The translations under genes were made by a program, and so were the position numbers. Under the pieces are notes generated by a model. It ran no database searches and was not told where the DNA came from. It saw only the letters and a list, made by a program, of their open reading frames with translations. From assembly GCA_023392125.1 (NCBI GenBank), contig JAEVZS010000030.1:1-64000 (forward strand): a stretch of DNA of 64,000 bases, given 5' to 3'. Origin of the DNA: Bacteroidota bacterium. GTDB taxonomy: Bacteria; Bacteroidota; Bacteroidia; Cytophagales; Cytophagaceae. Below, piece after piece: positions 7,982 to 16,465 of the stretch. Positions within the stretch are counted from its first letter, which is position 1. Each line of letters starts with the position of its first letter.

Positions 7982-9421
7982 ATGCAGAAGTTAGGATTAA
8001 CACAAACACTACAGCAGAAACTGTCTCCTCAGCAGATTCAGTTTATAAAACTATTGCAGATCCCGACGGCAGAGCTGGATTCCAGAATTGAAGAAGAGCT
8101 GGAAATCAATCCGGCGCTGGAAGAAGGGCGTGAGGAATATGATGAAGAAAGAGAATATGGTGATGATGAGCCGGAAAAGGATGACTACGATGATGATATT
8201 AATGTAGAAGACTACATACGGGATGATGATATAAGCGGCTATAAAATGCAGGGAGATGGCCCTTCTGATGAAGAAGAGCGCGAAATACCCATAGTAAGCC
8301 ACTCTACGCTCAATGATTCACTGATTGCCCAGCTGGGCTATCTGCGTCTGGATGAGCGTCAGAACGTTATCGGGCATCAGATTATTGGCAGTATTGATCA
8401 GGATGGTTATCTGCGCCGCGAACTGGAAAATATCGTCAATGATCTTGCTTTTTCTGCCAATATCATGACCAGTGAGGAAGAAGTAGAGGAAATTCTCTTC
8501 AAGATTCAGGATTTTGATCCGGCAGGTATTGCAGCCCGCAATCTCCGGGAATGTCTTCTTCTGCAGCTTGAGCGTAAAGATCAGGCTTTGCCTGAAGTGC
8601 AGCGTGCTATTATAATATTGCAGGATCATTTTGAGGAGTTTACCAAAAAACATTATGACAAGATTCAGAAAAAAATGAATCTGTCTGATGAGGATTTAAA
8701 AGATGCTGTAACCATTATCACCCGGCTCAATCCAAAGCCGGGAGGAGTATCCGGTGGCGATCTCAAAACCCAGTATGTGATTCCGGATTTTATTCTGGTC
8801 AACAACAATGGCAAGCTTGAGGTAAGCCTTAATAGCCGTAATGCTCCGGAGCTTCGGGTAAGTCAGTCGTACCAGGAAATGTTTGAGACCTATGATAAAA
8901 GTTCCAAAACGGACAAGAAGCTGAAAGAAGCTGTATCGTTTGTCAAGCAAAAGCTGGATTCGGCCAGATGGTTTATCGATGCTATCAGACAACGACAGCT
9001 GACTTTGCTCAAAACGATGGAAGCGATTGTTCGCTTTCAGTATGATTTTTTTCTGGAAGGAGATGAAAGTCGTCTCAAGCCTATGATTCTTAAAGATATT
9101 GCCAATGAAATCGATATGGACATATCGACTGTGTCAAGGGTAGCAAACAGTAAAGCGGTACAGACAGAGTTTGGTATTTATCCTTTGAAATATTTCTTTT
9201 CCGAAGGTATTGCCACTGATTCAGGCGAAGATGTAAGCAGTCGTGAGGTAAAGCATATTCTTAAAACGCTGATTGACGCTGAAGACAAGCGTAAGCCATA
9301 TTCAGACGAGAAACTTGAAAAGCTGCTGAATGATAAAGGGTACACCATAGCCCGCCGTACAGTGGCAAAGTACAGGGAGCAGTTGAATATACCGGTGGCG
9401 CGTCTCAGAAAAGAACTATGA
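7982..9421 (+). CDS. rpoN: RNA polymerase sigma-54 factor
   Basis: This alternative sigma factor needs an AAA+ enhancer-binding activator to open promoters. Region I is the Gln/Leu-rich segment QTLQQKLSPQQIQFIKLLQ. Region II (about residues 50-95) is extremely acidic. The core-binding and DNA-binding regions follow, and the C-terminus holds the RpoN box ARRTVAKYRE. Length (479) is normal. Its stop overlaps the start of the PAP2-like gene as ATGA, implying translational coupling. No sigma-54 activator gene is visible in the window. Confidence 0.96.
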   Translation: MQKLGLTQTLQQKLSPQQIQFIKLLQIPTAELDSRIEEELEINPALEEGREEYDEEREYGDDEPEKDDYDDDINVEDYIRDDDISGYKMQGDGPSDEEEREIPIVSHSTLNDSLIAQLGYLRLDERQNVIGHQIIGSIDQDGYLRRELENIVNDLAFSANIMTSEEEVEEILFKIQDFDPAGIAARNLRECLLLQLERKDQALPEVQRAIIILQDHFEEFTKKHYDKIQKKMNLSDEDLKDAVTIITRLNPKPGGVSGGDLKTQYVIPDFILVNNNGKLEVSLNSRNAPELRVSQSYQEMFETYDKSSKTDKKLKEAVSFVKQKLDSARWFIDAIRQRQLTLLKTMEAIVRFQYDFFLEGDESRLKPMILKDIANEIDMDISTVSRVANSKAVQTEFGIYPLKYFFSEGIATDSGEDVSSREVKHILKTLIDAEDKRKPYSDEKLEKLLNDKGYTIARRTVAKYREQLNIPVARLRKEL

Positions 9422-10083
9422 GTTACCGGTATCTTCGCAAAACAATACAGTTTAATAAAGGGATGGCCTGGCTGATTTCCGTCGCTTTTCATCCCATCTT
9501 TCTTTTTTTCTGGCTTACATTCATTTTTATGGTGTATTCACCGGCTATTTTGCATCCGGTTATGGAAAAAGATTTTTCCAATCTGCTGTTGGTGGTATTG
9601 ATCAGTACAGCGATTATTCCGGCTCTGGTGGTGCTTGTGACCGGCATAATGCTGCGTCAGACATTCCAGCCCGCGGATTTCCTGATGGAGAAAAAGGAAG
9701 ACAGAGTATATCCTTTCCTGTTTGTGGCAGGATATTATATTGCTTTGAACTATACGATGTTTCGTCAGTTAAACACAACACTGTTTCAGATTGCCTTTAT
9801 TGTGAGTCTTCTTGTAGCGTTGACCGGACTTATAAGCAAATATGTTAAAATAAGTGTGCATTCAGTCGGTCTGGGAGCAGCGTTGGGTATTCTATTGTCG
9901 ATTGTACGGCTTTTCCCGGCTATCAACTATCTTATACCTGTATTGCTTTGTGTGCTGATCTCGGGGCTGGTGCTTAGTGCCCGGCTCTATCTCGGCTCTC
10001 ATCGCCCGGCTCAGGTATATGGCGGTTATCTGCTTGGTTATCTGGTAAGCAGCAGCGTAATGCTGCTGAATTTTTCTTTTTAA
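9418..10083 (+). CDS. PAP2-like integral membrane phosphatase
   Basis: A 221-residue protein with about six hydrophobic helices. A degenerate PAP2 signature can be seen near the end: KISVHSVG (in place of PSGH) and RLYLGSHRPAQVYGGYLLG, resembling the third motif with its His. This suggests a lipid-phosphate phosphatase or an inactive relative, located in the inner membrane. It overlaps rpoN by four bases and lies 15 bases from the enoyl-CoA hydratase gene, so the three probably share a transcript. The first PAP2 motif (KxxxxxxRP) is not clear, so catalytic activity is uncertain. Confidence 0.65.
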   Translation: MSYRYLRKTIQFNKGMAWLISVAFHPIFLFFWLTFIFMVYSPAILHPVMEKDFSNLLLVVLISTAIIPALVVLVTGIMLRQTFQPADFLMEKKEDRVYPFLFVAGYYIALNYTMFRQLNTTLFQIAFIVSLLVALTGLISKYVKISVHSVGLGAALGILLSIVRLFPAINYLIPVLLCVLISGLVLSARLYLGSHRPAQVYGGYLLGYLVSSSVMLLNFSF

Positions 10084-10098
10084 ATAAGGTTTTGCAGG

Positions 10099-10881
10099 AT
10101 GAACTATACAACTCTTCGCTGGAATAAAACGGGTAACAAGGTACAAATACTCCTCAATCGCCCGGAAGTCTATAATGCGATTAATATTCCTATGTTGCAG
10201 GAGCTGGCCCATGCGCTCACACGTGCGGAAAAAGATCCGGATATACGTGTGATTGTGCTTGGCGGAGAAGGCAAAGGCTTTTGTGCCGGCCAGGATCTGG
10301 CTGCAGTGGGAGATACCCGCTCTTTAAATGCCGGTGATATTATTCTCGACTATTATGAGCCGGTGATCAAGGCTATTGTCCAGAACAAAAAAGCTGTAAT
10401 TGGCAGATTGCATGGCAAAGCAGCTGGTGCCGGACTGGCGTTGCTGCTGTCCTGTGATTGTATTATTGCGGCTCAAAGCTCGGTACTGGTTCCGGGCTTT
10501 TGCCAGATCGGCCTGATGCCTGATTCCGGTATAACCTATTTCCTGTTGAAAACGCTGGGGCCAAAACTGACTTTCGAATTTCTTGCCGCAGGGGAACATC
10601 TCAGCGCCGGGAGAGCAAAAGAGCTTACCTGTATAAATCAGGTGGTGCCGGATGATACCCTTGATGAAGCAGCAGCCTCTTTTAGTGATAGAATTGCAGC
10701 AGGATCCGGACAGATTATTTGCATGCTGAAGGAGCTGATCAGTCAGGGTGGTCAGTCCAGCCTGGATGAGATAATCCGAATGGAAGCCGTAATGCAGACT
10801 ACCGCAGCACTGTCTCCGGATTTTGAAGAAGGTATTAAAGCCTTTAAGGAAAAACGTCCCCCACAGTTTTCAGGACTCTGA
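10099..10881 (+). CDS. Enoyl-CoA hydratase/isomerase family protein (PaaG-like)
   Basis: A crotonase-fold protein of 260 residues acting on acyl-CoA. The family's oxyanion-hole motifs are present: GGEGKGFCAGQDL near residues 54-66 and GKAAGAGLALLLSCD near residues 109-123. The sequence most resembles the PaaG-type ring-opening isomerases (PGFCQIGLMPDSG, YFLLKTLG). No other phenylacetate genes are in the window, so a role in fatty-acid or aromatic breakdown remains open. It is the last gene of the probable rpoN transcript and converges on the beta-barrel gene that follows. Confidence 0.82.
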   Translation: MNYTTLRWNKTGNKVQILLNRPEVYNAINIPMLQELAHALTRAEKDPDIRVIVLGGEGKGFCAGQDLAAVGDTRSLNAGDIILDYYEPVIKAIVQNKKAVIGRLHGKAAGAGLALLLSCDCIIAAQSSVLVPGFCQIGLMPDSGITYFLLKTLGPKLTFEFLAAGEHLSAGRAKELTCINQVVPDDTLDEAAASFSDRIAAGSGQIICMLKELISQGGQSSLDEIIRMEAVMQTTAALSPDFEEGIKAFKEKRPPQFSGL

Positions 10882-10903
10882 TACAGTGGACTATTGCGGT
10901 AGC

Positions 10904-11608
10904 TCAGAACGAACTTAGGGTGATTCCTACGATAACAGGAGTCAGTTCCGGGCCATACTTGGCTTTGAATACAGAAGAAAGACTGTAATATGCGAAAACT
11001 CCGAAGTGTCCGTATGCGATGCGTCCTGTCAGTCCATAGCGTATGCGATTGAGGCTTTGATCAGAAAATTTGCGAATTACGGTGGTGCCGTCCTGGTCGT
11101 ATTTTATTTTGCTGTTACCACTGAACAATACTCCGAACTTTCCTCCGACAGCTATTTTGAACGCTTTTTTGTAATTAGGTCCTGATGCAAAACGCAGTTC
11201 CAGCGGAATATCGACATAGTTGGCAGATAGCTTGCTTTTTCGTAGTCCGTCTTCATTGAGGGAGAATAAGGAATCTCCGGCCGGAGCAATAATCAGGTCA
11301 TTTTTGAAGTAGTAATTGTCCAGGCCCAGGCCAAGACCGGGAGATATCGAAAGATAATGGCCGAATAAGGAAATATTTTTATGCATGTATATATTGACAG
11401 TGGATGGACGTCCTGTCTTTACTTCAAAAAAATTATCCATACCCATATAATTGTGAGAGGGTATATAAGCCGTACCCAAATCTATAATCAGGCCTTTCAG
11501 AATCGTATGCTGGTTATAATCAGGTTTGATAAGTGCGCTGTCTTTCTGACCGAAAGCGATCTGTATACTGCCATATAAAGCAGCAAAAAGTAAGAAGTAT
11601 CGTTTCAT
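10904..11608 (-). CDS. Outer-membrane beta-barrel protein (PorT-like family)
   Basis: A 234-residue exported protein. It starts with a signal peptide (MKRYFLLFAALYGSIQIAFGQ) and continues with alternating polar and aromatic short strands typical of small 8- to 10-stranded barrels (ELRFASGPNYKKAFKIAVGGKFGVLFSG, RYGLTGRIAYGHFGVFAYYSL). The C-terminus VGITLSSF ends in Phe, as outer-membrane barrels do. It resembles the generic 'porin family / outer membrane beta-barrel' proteins abundant in Bacteroidota. A TAAATTTG box ends five bases before the ATG. No function can be assigned. Confidence 0.65.
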   Translation of the reverse strand: MKRYFLLFAALYGSIQIAFGQKDSALIKPDYNQHTILKGLIIDLGTAYIPSHNYMGMDNFFEVKTGRPSTVNIYMHKNISLFGHYLSISPGLGLGLDNYYFKNDLIIAPAGDSLFSLNEDGLRKSKLSANYVDIPLELRFASGPNYKKAFKIAVGGKFGVLFSGNSKIKYDQDGTTVIRKFSDQSLNRIRYGLTGRIAYGHFGVFAYYSLSSVFKAKYGPELTPVIVGITLSSF

Positions 11609-11613
11609 GAACC

Positions 11614-11621
11614 CAAATTTA
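11614..11621 (-). promoter_or_regulatory. Candidate -7 box abutting the beta-barrel gene start
   Basis: The minus strand reads TAAATTTG with only five bases before the ATG at 11608. I see no TTTG at the -33 position. If real, the transcript would start at or next to the start codon. Confidence 0.3.
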
Positions 11622-11675
11622 GTAAAGAACCCGGGCTTTCCTGAGAATGTTTTGTATTAATTTTGCTCAAGAAAT

Positions 11676-11705
11676 TTTGCCATCGATTTAAAATGTGTAC
11701 CTTTG
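11676..11705 (+). promoter_or_regulatory. Promoter of tRNA-Arg (TTTG-N18-TACCTTTG)
   Basis: TTTG (11676-11679) and TACCTTTG (11698-11705) are separated by 18 bases, an exact match to both halves of the Bacteroidota vegetative promoter. Transcription should start near 11711, about 29 bases before the mature tRNA. Confidence 0.8.
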
Positions 11706-11739
11706 CACAAAATTACGGAGTATATCTCTGTAATAGTTG

Positions 11740-11816
11740 GGTCCCGTAGCTTAATTGGATAGAGTATCTGACTACGGATCAGAAGGTTGGGGGTTCGACT
11801 CCCTCCGGGATCACCA
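11740..11816 (+). tRNA. tRNA-Arg (anticodon ACG)
   Basis: A 77-base cloverleaf with CCA encoded. The acceptor stem GGTCCCG pairs with CGGGATC. The anticodon stem TCTGA/TCAGA encloses the loop CTACGGA, so the anticodon is ACG, expected to be edited to ICG and to read CGU, CGC and CGA. The T-arm carries TTCGACT. The discriminator base is A. It is flanked by its own promoter and an intrinsic terminator, so it is a single-gene unit. Confidence 0.96.
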
Positions 11817-11827
11817 GCTCATATATG

Positions 11828-11853
11828 AAGCCCCGAATTTCGGGGCTTTTTTT
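11828..11853 (+). terminator. Intrinsic terminator after tRNA-Arg
   Basis: The stem AAGCCCCGA / TCGGGGCTT (9 bp, 3-base loop) is followed by a run of seven T. It begins 12 bases past the tRNA CCA. Confidence 0.9.
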
Positions 11854-11970
11854 GTCTGCATGCTGGAATCCTGTATGTGGTAATGAAGGAACGAGGCTGT
11901 AGATCAGACAGAATTTACAAGCGGGTTTTGCTTATCTGCTGTGAACAGGACTAGTTAAGAAAAGCAGTAA

Positions 11971-12408
11971 TTAGTTCTTACGGATACATTTCTCACACAA
12001 TCCCTCTACCAGAAAATTAAACCGTACAGCATGGTATGGCTTAGGTACACGGATCTCCGGAATAGCTATTTCTTCAAGGCATACGGTTAGTTCACACCTG
12101 GTGCACTTAAAATGGACATGGTTATCATTATGTGTGTGTGCAACCGATTCGTGTTTGCAAAGTGCATAGCTCGCATTGCCGGATTTGTCCGGAATCTTAT
12201 GGATCAATCCGTTTTCTTCAAAAGCATTCAATGTTCGGTACAACGTGATACGATCGAAATCAGCGCCAAGTAGTTTGCTGATCTCGGCCAGCGTGAGTAC
12301 TTTGTCCTTCTTTAGAAAAGTACTGAGTACGGCAATGCGTTGCGCAGTAGCTTTCAGTTCGTGTTGCCTGAGAATCTCTTCAGGCTGCAGATGCTCGGAA
12401 GAAAACAT
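11971..12408 (-). CDS. Fur-family metalloregulator, probably a Zur-type zinc regulator
   Basis: A 145-residue repressor of the Fur superfamily. The winged-helix part includes RIAVLSTFLKKDKVLTLAEISKLL and RITLYRTLNAFEENGLIHKI. The dimer domain has two CxxC pairs for structural zinc (CTRC at about residue 100 and CEKC near the C-terminus) and the His-rich stretch HTHNDNHVHFKC. The gene is downstream of a COG0523 metallochaperone GTPase whose promoter holds two palindromes fitting a Fur-family operator, which favours zinc sensing (Zur) over iron. A TATTTTTG box 23 bases upstream suggests its own promoter. Iron- or peroxide-sensing members cannot be excluded from sequence. Confidence 0.85.
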   Translation of the reverse strand: MFSSEHLQPEEILRQHELKATAQRIAVLSTFLKKDKVLTLAEISKLLGADFDRITLYRTLNAFEENGLIHKIPDKSGNASYALCKHESVAHTHNDNHVHFKCTRCELTVCLEEIAIPEIRVPKPYHAVRFNFLVEGLCEKCIRKN

Positions 12409-12431
12409 GAATGTACTTTTATTTACTGAAA

Positions 12432-12439
12432 CAAAAATA
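12432..12439 (-). promoter_or_regulatory. Candidate -7 promoter box for the Fur-family gene
   Basis: The minus strand reads TATTTTTG (consensus TAnnTTTG), 23 bases before the ATG. No TTTG lies at the ideal -33 spacing. Confidence 0.4.
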
Positions 12440-12589
12440 CAATAAAAAAGATCAAAAGGAATTTTAATTAGCTACCCGAAAGAAACAGGTGGTCTCACAA
12501 AAAGAGATTAGACTTCCGATGATAATATGAGACAGGACAGATCATAATAAATGAGTCTGTCCGTCGGGAGAATTCACGGGAATATAAAA

Positions 12590-13789
12590 TCAGTTCATTT
12601 CCGGCCAGCAGTCCGTACTGCCTTTCTTCCAGTTAATCATATCAATTTCTTTGTCCGTACAAAGGCAGGATTCCAGTTCATGGCGAATCAGTTCTTCATT
12701 CATATCCTGGCCGATAAAAACCAGCTCATTTTTTCGGTCTCCAAATACTTTATGCCATTTTTTTTCTATGAGATCACGGTTATGAATAAAAGAAGGATAG
12801 CGAATACGTTCGTCAAACGGCATGCTTGACCACCAGATACCACCATTGTCTGCACGCAGAGATCCACCGGCCTGACTCCATATCAGTGCCTGAGCAGGAC
12901 GTGAGGCAAGCCAGAAAAGGCCCTTACTCCGGATTACAGAGCCGGGAAAGTTATTTTCGATATATTCCCGGAAACGCTGGGGATGGAAGGGTTTGGGGTT
13001 ACGAAAAACAAAAGAACTGATGCCATAAGCATCGGTTTCCGGCTGATGCATATCTTTCTTTAGCTCTTCAATCCAACCAGCGCTTTGCTCAGCCTGCTCA
13101 TAATTAAAAAGCCCCGTATTGAGAATCTGTTCAGGTTCTACCTGACCGTAGGATGCCTTTATTATACGTGCTCCGGGATTCAGGCGGTGCAGGGCCGCGG
13201 ACAGTAGGCCTATTGTGTCTTCTGAGACGAGATCAGTTTTGTTTAAAATGACTACATCTGCAAACTCAATCTGGTCAGTCAGCAGATTGACAATGGTGCG
13301 ATGATCACCTTCCATATCTGTCAGCTTCCTGTCCATGAGCAGGTCCTGACTTCCAAAATCATTGAAAAAATTATAGGCGTCCACCACGGTAACCATTGTG
13401 TCAATATAGCTAAACCGGCTTAGATCAATATTCTTTTCTTCATCCCGGAATGAAAAAGTCTGGGCAACCGGAACGGGCTCTGATATACCTGTACTTTCGA
13501 CGAGCAGATAATCGAACCGGTTTTCCAGTGCCAGACGTTCCACTTCAAGCATCAGATCTTCTCTCAGCGTGCAGCATATGCATCCATTGCTCATCTCCAC
13601 CAGCTTTTCATCTGTTCTGGAAAGAGCGCCGGAGTTTTCCACCAGTTGGGCATCAATGTTTATTTCGCTCATATCATTGACAATAACTGCTACTTTTAAC
13701 CCGGTTTTATTGTGAAGTATATGATTAAGTAATGTCGTTTTTCCTGCGCCCAGAAAGCCACTGAGCACAGTTACGGGTAATTTTTTCAT
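12590..13789 (-). CDS. COG0523 (CobW/ZNG1-like) metal-chaperone GTPase
   Basis: A G3E-family P-loop GTPase of 399 residues that probably delivers zinc to a client protein under zinc shortage. Seen: Walker A GFLGAGKTT (residues 11-19), the metal-binding CxCC motif at C70-C72-C73 (GCICC), VESTGISEP near residues 97-105, and NKTD for guanine recognition. The CobW C-terminal domain follows (about residues 270-399). Two palindromes overlapping its promoter look like Zur operators, and a Fur-family gene lies 181 bases downstream on the same strand. No cobalamin genes are nearby, which argues against a role in B12 synthesis. Confidence 0.9.
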   Translation of the reverse strand: MKKLPVTVLSGFLGAGKTTLLNHILHNKTGLKVAVIVNDMSEINIDAQLVENSGALSRTDEKLVEMSNGCICCTLREDLMLEVERLALENRFDYLLVESTGISEPVPVAQTFSFRDEEKNIDLSRFSYIDTMVTVVDAYNFFNDFGSQDLLMDRKLTDMEGDHRTIVNLLTDQIEFADVVILNKTDLVSEDTIGLLSAALHRLNPGARIIKASYGQVEPEQILNTGLFNYEQAEQSAGWIEELKKDMHQPETDAYGISSFVFRNPKPFHPQRFREYIENNFPGSVIRSKGLFWLASRPAQALIWSQAGGSLRADNGGIWWSSMPFDERIRYPSFIHNRDLIEKKWHKVFGDRKNELVFIGQDMNEELIRHELESCLCTDKEIDMINWKKGSTDCWPEMN

Positions 13790-13810
13790 CTGATCTTTTA
13801 ATTTTATAAA

Positions 13811-13825
13811 TGCAACATAGTTGCA
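13811..13825 (-). promoter_or_regulatory. Putative Zur operator, proximal palindrome
   Basis: TGCAAC-ATA-GTTGCA is a perfect 6-bp inverted repeat with a 3-base spacer, 21 bases upstream of the COG0523 start codon. It touches the 3' end of the -7 box and would cover the transcription start. A related palindrome lies 30 bp away, centre to centre. Confidence 0.7.
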
Positions 13826-13831
13826 AATATA
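13824..13831 (-). promoter_or_regulatory. -7 promoter box of the COG0523 gene
   Basis: The minus strand reads TATATTTG, an exact TAnnTTTG match, lying between and partly overlapping the two palindromes. Repressor bound at either palindrome would block it. Confidence 0.6.
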
Positions 13832-13840
13832 TAAATAAAA

Positions 13841-13855
13841 TGCATCAATGTTGCG
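13841..13855 (-). promoter_or_regulatory. Putative Zur operator, distal palindrome
   Basis: TGCATC-AAT-GTTGCG repeats the proximal operator with two mismatches in its half-sites. Its centre is 30 bp (about three helical turns) from the proximal one, so both would face the same side of the DNA. It covers the expected -33 region. Confidence 0.6.
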
Positions 13856-13945
13856 TTTTATTTGTCGAGCTTTATTAATGGCTATAGCAAATTGAAATAC
13901 GGCCGTATCCTGTATAGGTAGTTACCTGTTACATTGTGTTTATAC

Positions 13946-14971
13946 TTACTTAGAGGGAGATGATGATGTAATTCTTTTTTTATCAAATGAATACATCAGA
14001 TAGAATAATGCCGGTAATATCAGTACACTTCCGGACAGCAAAGCGAGCCCCAGAAAATAGATGGCGGCCCGGTTATTTTCGTCCTCGGCAAGGGACAGGG
14101 CTGATCCATCCTGAAAAGAAAGGAAAATAGGGTAATGTTGAAAAATGACGGCCAGTAATATCATGACAATCTGAAAAGCAGCAATAAAACGCATACGCAG
14201 ATAATGTTTCCCTTTGAATAATATGACTTGTGCAATCAGAGACAGCGTAGCCAGTGCAATAGCAGCTTGTCCTGTGATACTTCCAAATACACGTACCAAT
14301 AGGGAGATACGCTGAAGATAGGCAATGAAAAAGACCAATGCGCCCAGAATTATTGCGATACAGATAAAACGTTTTATGTTTGCTGTCATCAGGCGGATAT
14401 CATATGGGTCTGAAAGTATTCCTATAATATAGACAGAAGCAAGGTATCCGCATATGGCTACGGTAAATAAGCCGGTGGCTATGCCAAACGGATTTAGCCA
14501 GCTGAATACATAGGATGAAAGGAAATCTCCGGTATGGTGGTCTATTGATCCCGAAATGGTTGCTGCTGCGATAATGCCCAGAAAAAACGGAGTAATCAGG
14601 CTTGCCAGAGTAAAAATATGACTATAGACTGATTGTAAGTCGTCCTGCACTGCATCATAATTACGGAACGAAAAGGCAGTACCTCTGGCTATTATTCCGA
14701 GGAGCATCAAAACAAGAGGAATATGCATATAGGTAGAAATAGTGCTGTAAATAAGAGGAAAACCTGCAAAGAGTATAACAATAGCAATGATGAGCCACAT
14801 ATGATTAGCTTCCCATACGGGGCCAATGGCACGGTACATAATACGGCGTACCCTCTGACGATCACTGCCCCGGCTTACAAACTCAACAATGCCGGCGCCG
14901 AAATCAGCGCCGCCCAGCAACAGATACAGACATATGGATGCCCACAGATAGGCAATTACTATGTATAGCAT
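13946..14971 (-). CDS. cydB: Cytochrome bd quinol oxidase subunit II
   Basis: The smaller structural subunit of the high-affinity terminal oxidase in the inner membrane. It has 341 residues and about eight to nine hydrophobic helices. Family hallmarks at the N-terminus are LLGGADFGAGIVE and the segment GPVWEANHMWLI, which contains the conserved W-E-A-N-H. It lies five bases after cydA, so the two are co-transcribed. No cydX-like small subunit or cydCD exporter genes are visible here. Confidence 0.95.
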   Translation of the reverse strand: MLYIVIAYLWASICLYLLLGGADFGAGIVEFVSRGSDRQRVRRIMYRAIGPVWEANHMWLIIAIVILFAGFPLIYSTISTYMHIPLVLMLLGIIARGTAFSFRNYDAVQDDLQSVYSHIFTLASLITPFFLGIIAAATISGSIDHHTGDFLSSYVFSWLNPFGIATGLFTVAICGYLASVYIIGILSDPYDIRLMTANIKRFICIAIILGALVFFIAYLQRISLLVRVFGSITGQAAIALATLSLIAQVILFKGKHYLRMRFIAAFQIVMILLAVIFQHYPIFLSFQDGSALSLAEDENNRAAIYFLGLALLSGSVLILPALFYLMYSFDKKRITSSSPSK

Positions 14972-14976
14972 AGAGC

Positions 14977-16311
14977 TTATTTTACAGGATTATAATCCGG
15001 ATCATCGGGATCGTAAAGTCGACCTGTCATGCTGATCTGGCGGTACATAAGATAGACTACAATAACGGACAAGGAGATAAATACCAGAGTGAAGAAATAG
15101 AATGAGTATCGGATACCAGGCATAGGTGTTACAGCATCAGCAGTACGCATGATGCCATAGATTATCCAGGGCTGGCGTCCGACCTCTGTCACCACCCAGC
15201 CCGCTTCCAGAGCTATATACCCCAGAGGTGCCGCCCCGACAAAAAGCTTAAGGAGCCAGTGCCTGGTGAGCCAGTGTTTTTTTACAGTCAGGGCAAACAG
15301 ATACGTAGCCGAAAGCAGGCAAAGCAGTATCCCAAGGCCGATCATAAGCTGAAAGGCATAATGAGTAACTGCAATCGGTGGTCTTTGGTCCGGCGGAATA
15401 TCGAGAAGTCCGGTAACAGGTTTTGCAGGATTTCCATGTGCCAGAAAGCTCAGTAGTCCGGGGATTTTAATTCCATACCGTACCTGAGCGGTGCTTTCGT
15501 CCGGAATACCGCCAATGATAAGGGGAGCGTACGCTTCTGTTTTGAAATGCGCTTCCATAGCGGCAAGTTTTGCCGGTTGTCTCTTGGCTACGCTTTTGGC
15601 AGAAATATCTCCGCTGAGCGGTTGTAAAAGCGCTGCCACACATGCGCAGAATGCAGCAATATGAAAGGCATGCCGGTGAAAATCAATATTTTTATTTCTG
15701 AGCATCATACAGGCATGAAGTCCGGCTACTGCAAAACCTGTTGCAGTAAAAGCAGCCAGTGTCATATGAAGAGCCTGCGGAAACCACGCGTCATTGAACA
15801 TGGCTTTGACCGGGTCAATATTGAGATACTGCCCGGCTACATAATCAAAACCTGCGGGGCTGTTCATCCAGGCATTGGCTGATACGACAAATATACCGGA
15901 TGCAACTCCGCTCAGCCCGACTATAAGCCCTGTTGCCCAGTGAAACCAGGGATTAAAGCGATCCCAGCCATACAAAAAGAATCCAATAGCTATGGCCTCA
16001 ATGAAAAAAGCGGTTCCTTCAAGGGAAAAGGGCATACCGAATATTCCTCCCGCATGCTGCATAAAAACAGGCCAAAGCAAGCCAAGTTCAAAAGAAAGCA
16101 TGGTGCCTGTTACTGCACCTGTTGCAAACAGCAGGGCTACCCCCCGGCTCCATGCCCGGGTTAATCCTTTATACAAAGGTTTTTTTGTTCTCAGATAAAG
16201 AAAATGTGCCGAGGCCATAAAAAAAGGCATGACCATTCCTACACAGGCAAAAATTATATGAAACCCGAGCGACATTGCCATCTGGGCCCGGGCAGCAAGA
16301 AAATCATCCAT
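14977..16311 (-). CDS. cydA: Cytochrome bd quinol oxidase subunit I
   Basis: The haem-bearing subunit, which oxidises quinol and reduces oxygen. I start at the ATG at 16311 (MDDFLAARAQMAMSLGFH), the usual CydA N-terminus with the haem ligand His at residue 18; an upstream frame to 16383 adds 24 hydrophobic residues not usual in the family. Length is about 444 residues, which fits the short-Q-loop type. The conserved segment WVVTEVGRQPWIIYG lies near residue 370. About nine transmembrane helices are present. It is the first gene of cydAB. This oxidase suggests life at low or fluctuating oxygen. Confidence 0.95.
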   Translation of the reverse strand: MDDFLAARAQMAMSLGFHIIFACVGMVMPFFMASAHFLYLRTKKPLYKGLTRAWSRGVALLFATGAVTGTMLSFELGLLWPVFMQHAGGIFGMPFSLEGTAFFIEAIAIGFFLYGWDRFNPWFHWATGLIVGLSGVASGIFVVSANAWMNSPAGFDYVAGQYLNIDPVKAMFNDAWFPQALHMTLAAFTATGFAVAGLHACMMLRNKNIDFHRHAFHIAAFCACVAALLQPLSGDISAKSVAKRQPAKLAAMEAHFKTEAYAPLIIGGIPDESTAQVRYGIKIPGLLSFLAHGNPAKPVTGLLDIPPDQRPPIAVTHYAFQLMIGLGILLCLLSATYLFALTVKKHWLTRHWLLKLFVGAAPLGYIALEAGWVVTEVGRQPWIIYGIMRTADAVTPMPGIRYSFYFFTLVFISLSVIVVYLMYRQISMTGRLYDPDDPDYNPVK

Positions 16312-16465
16312 AGACAGATTACAAAGCAAAAGATAACTCCCGGCCAGGACATTCATTGTCCGGAACAAAAAAATCAGTGTCATAGCCGGCTTATGGAATA
16401 CTCCTGTTTATACGCTTTGTTTCAGCGTCAGATGATTTCTTGTCAGAGAAGAGACTTATATCGCT

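Noticed and set aside
12590..13789. Cobalamin-synthesis role (CobW) for the COG0523 protein
   Set aside because: No cobalamin genes or B12 riboswitch are nearby; the operator and Fur-family neighbour favour a metal-chaperone role.
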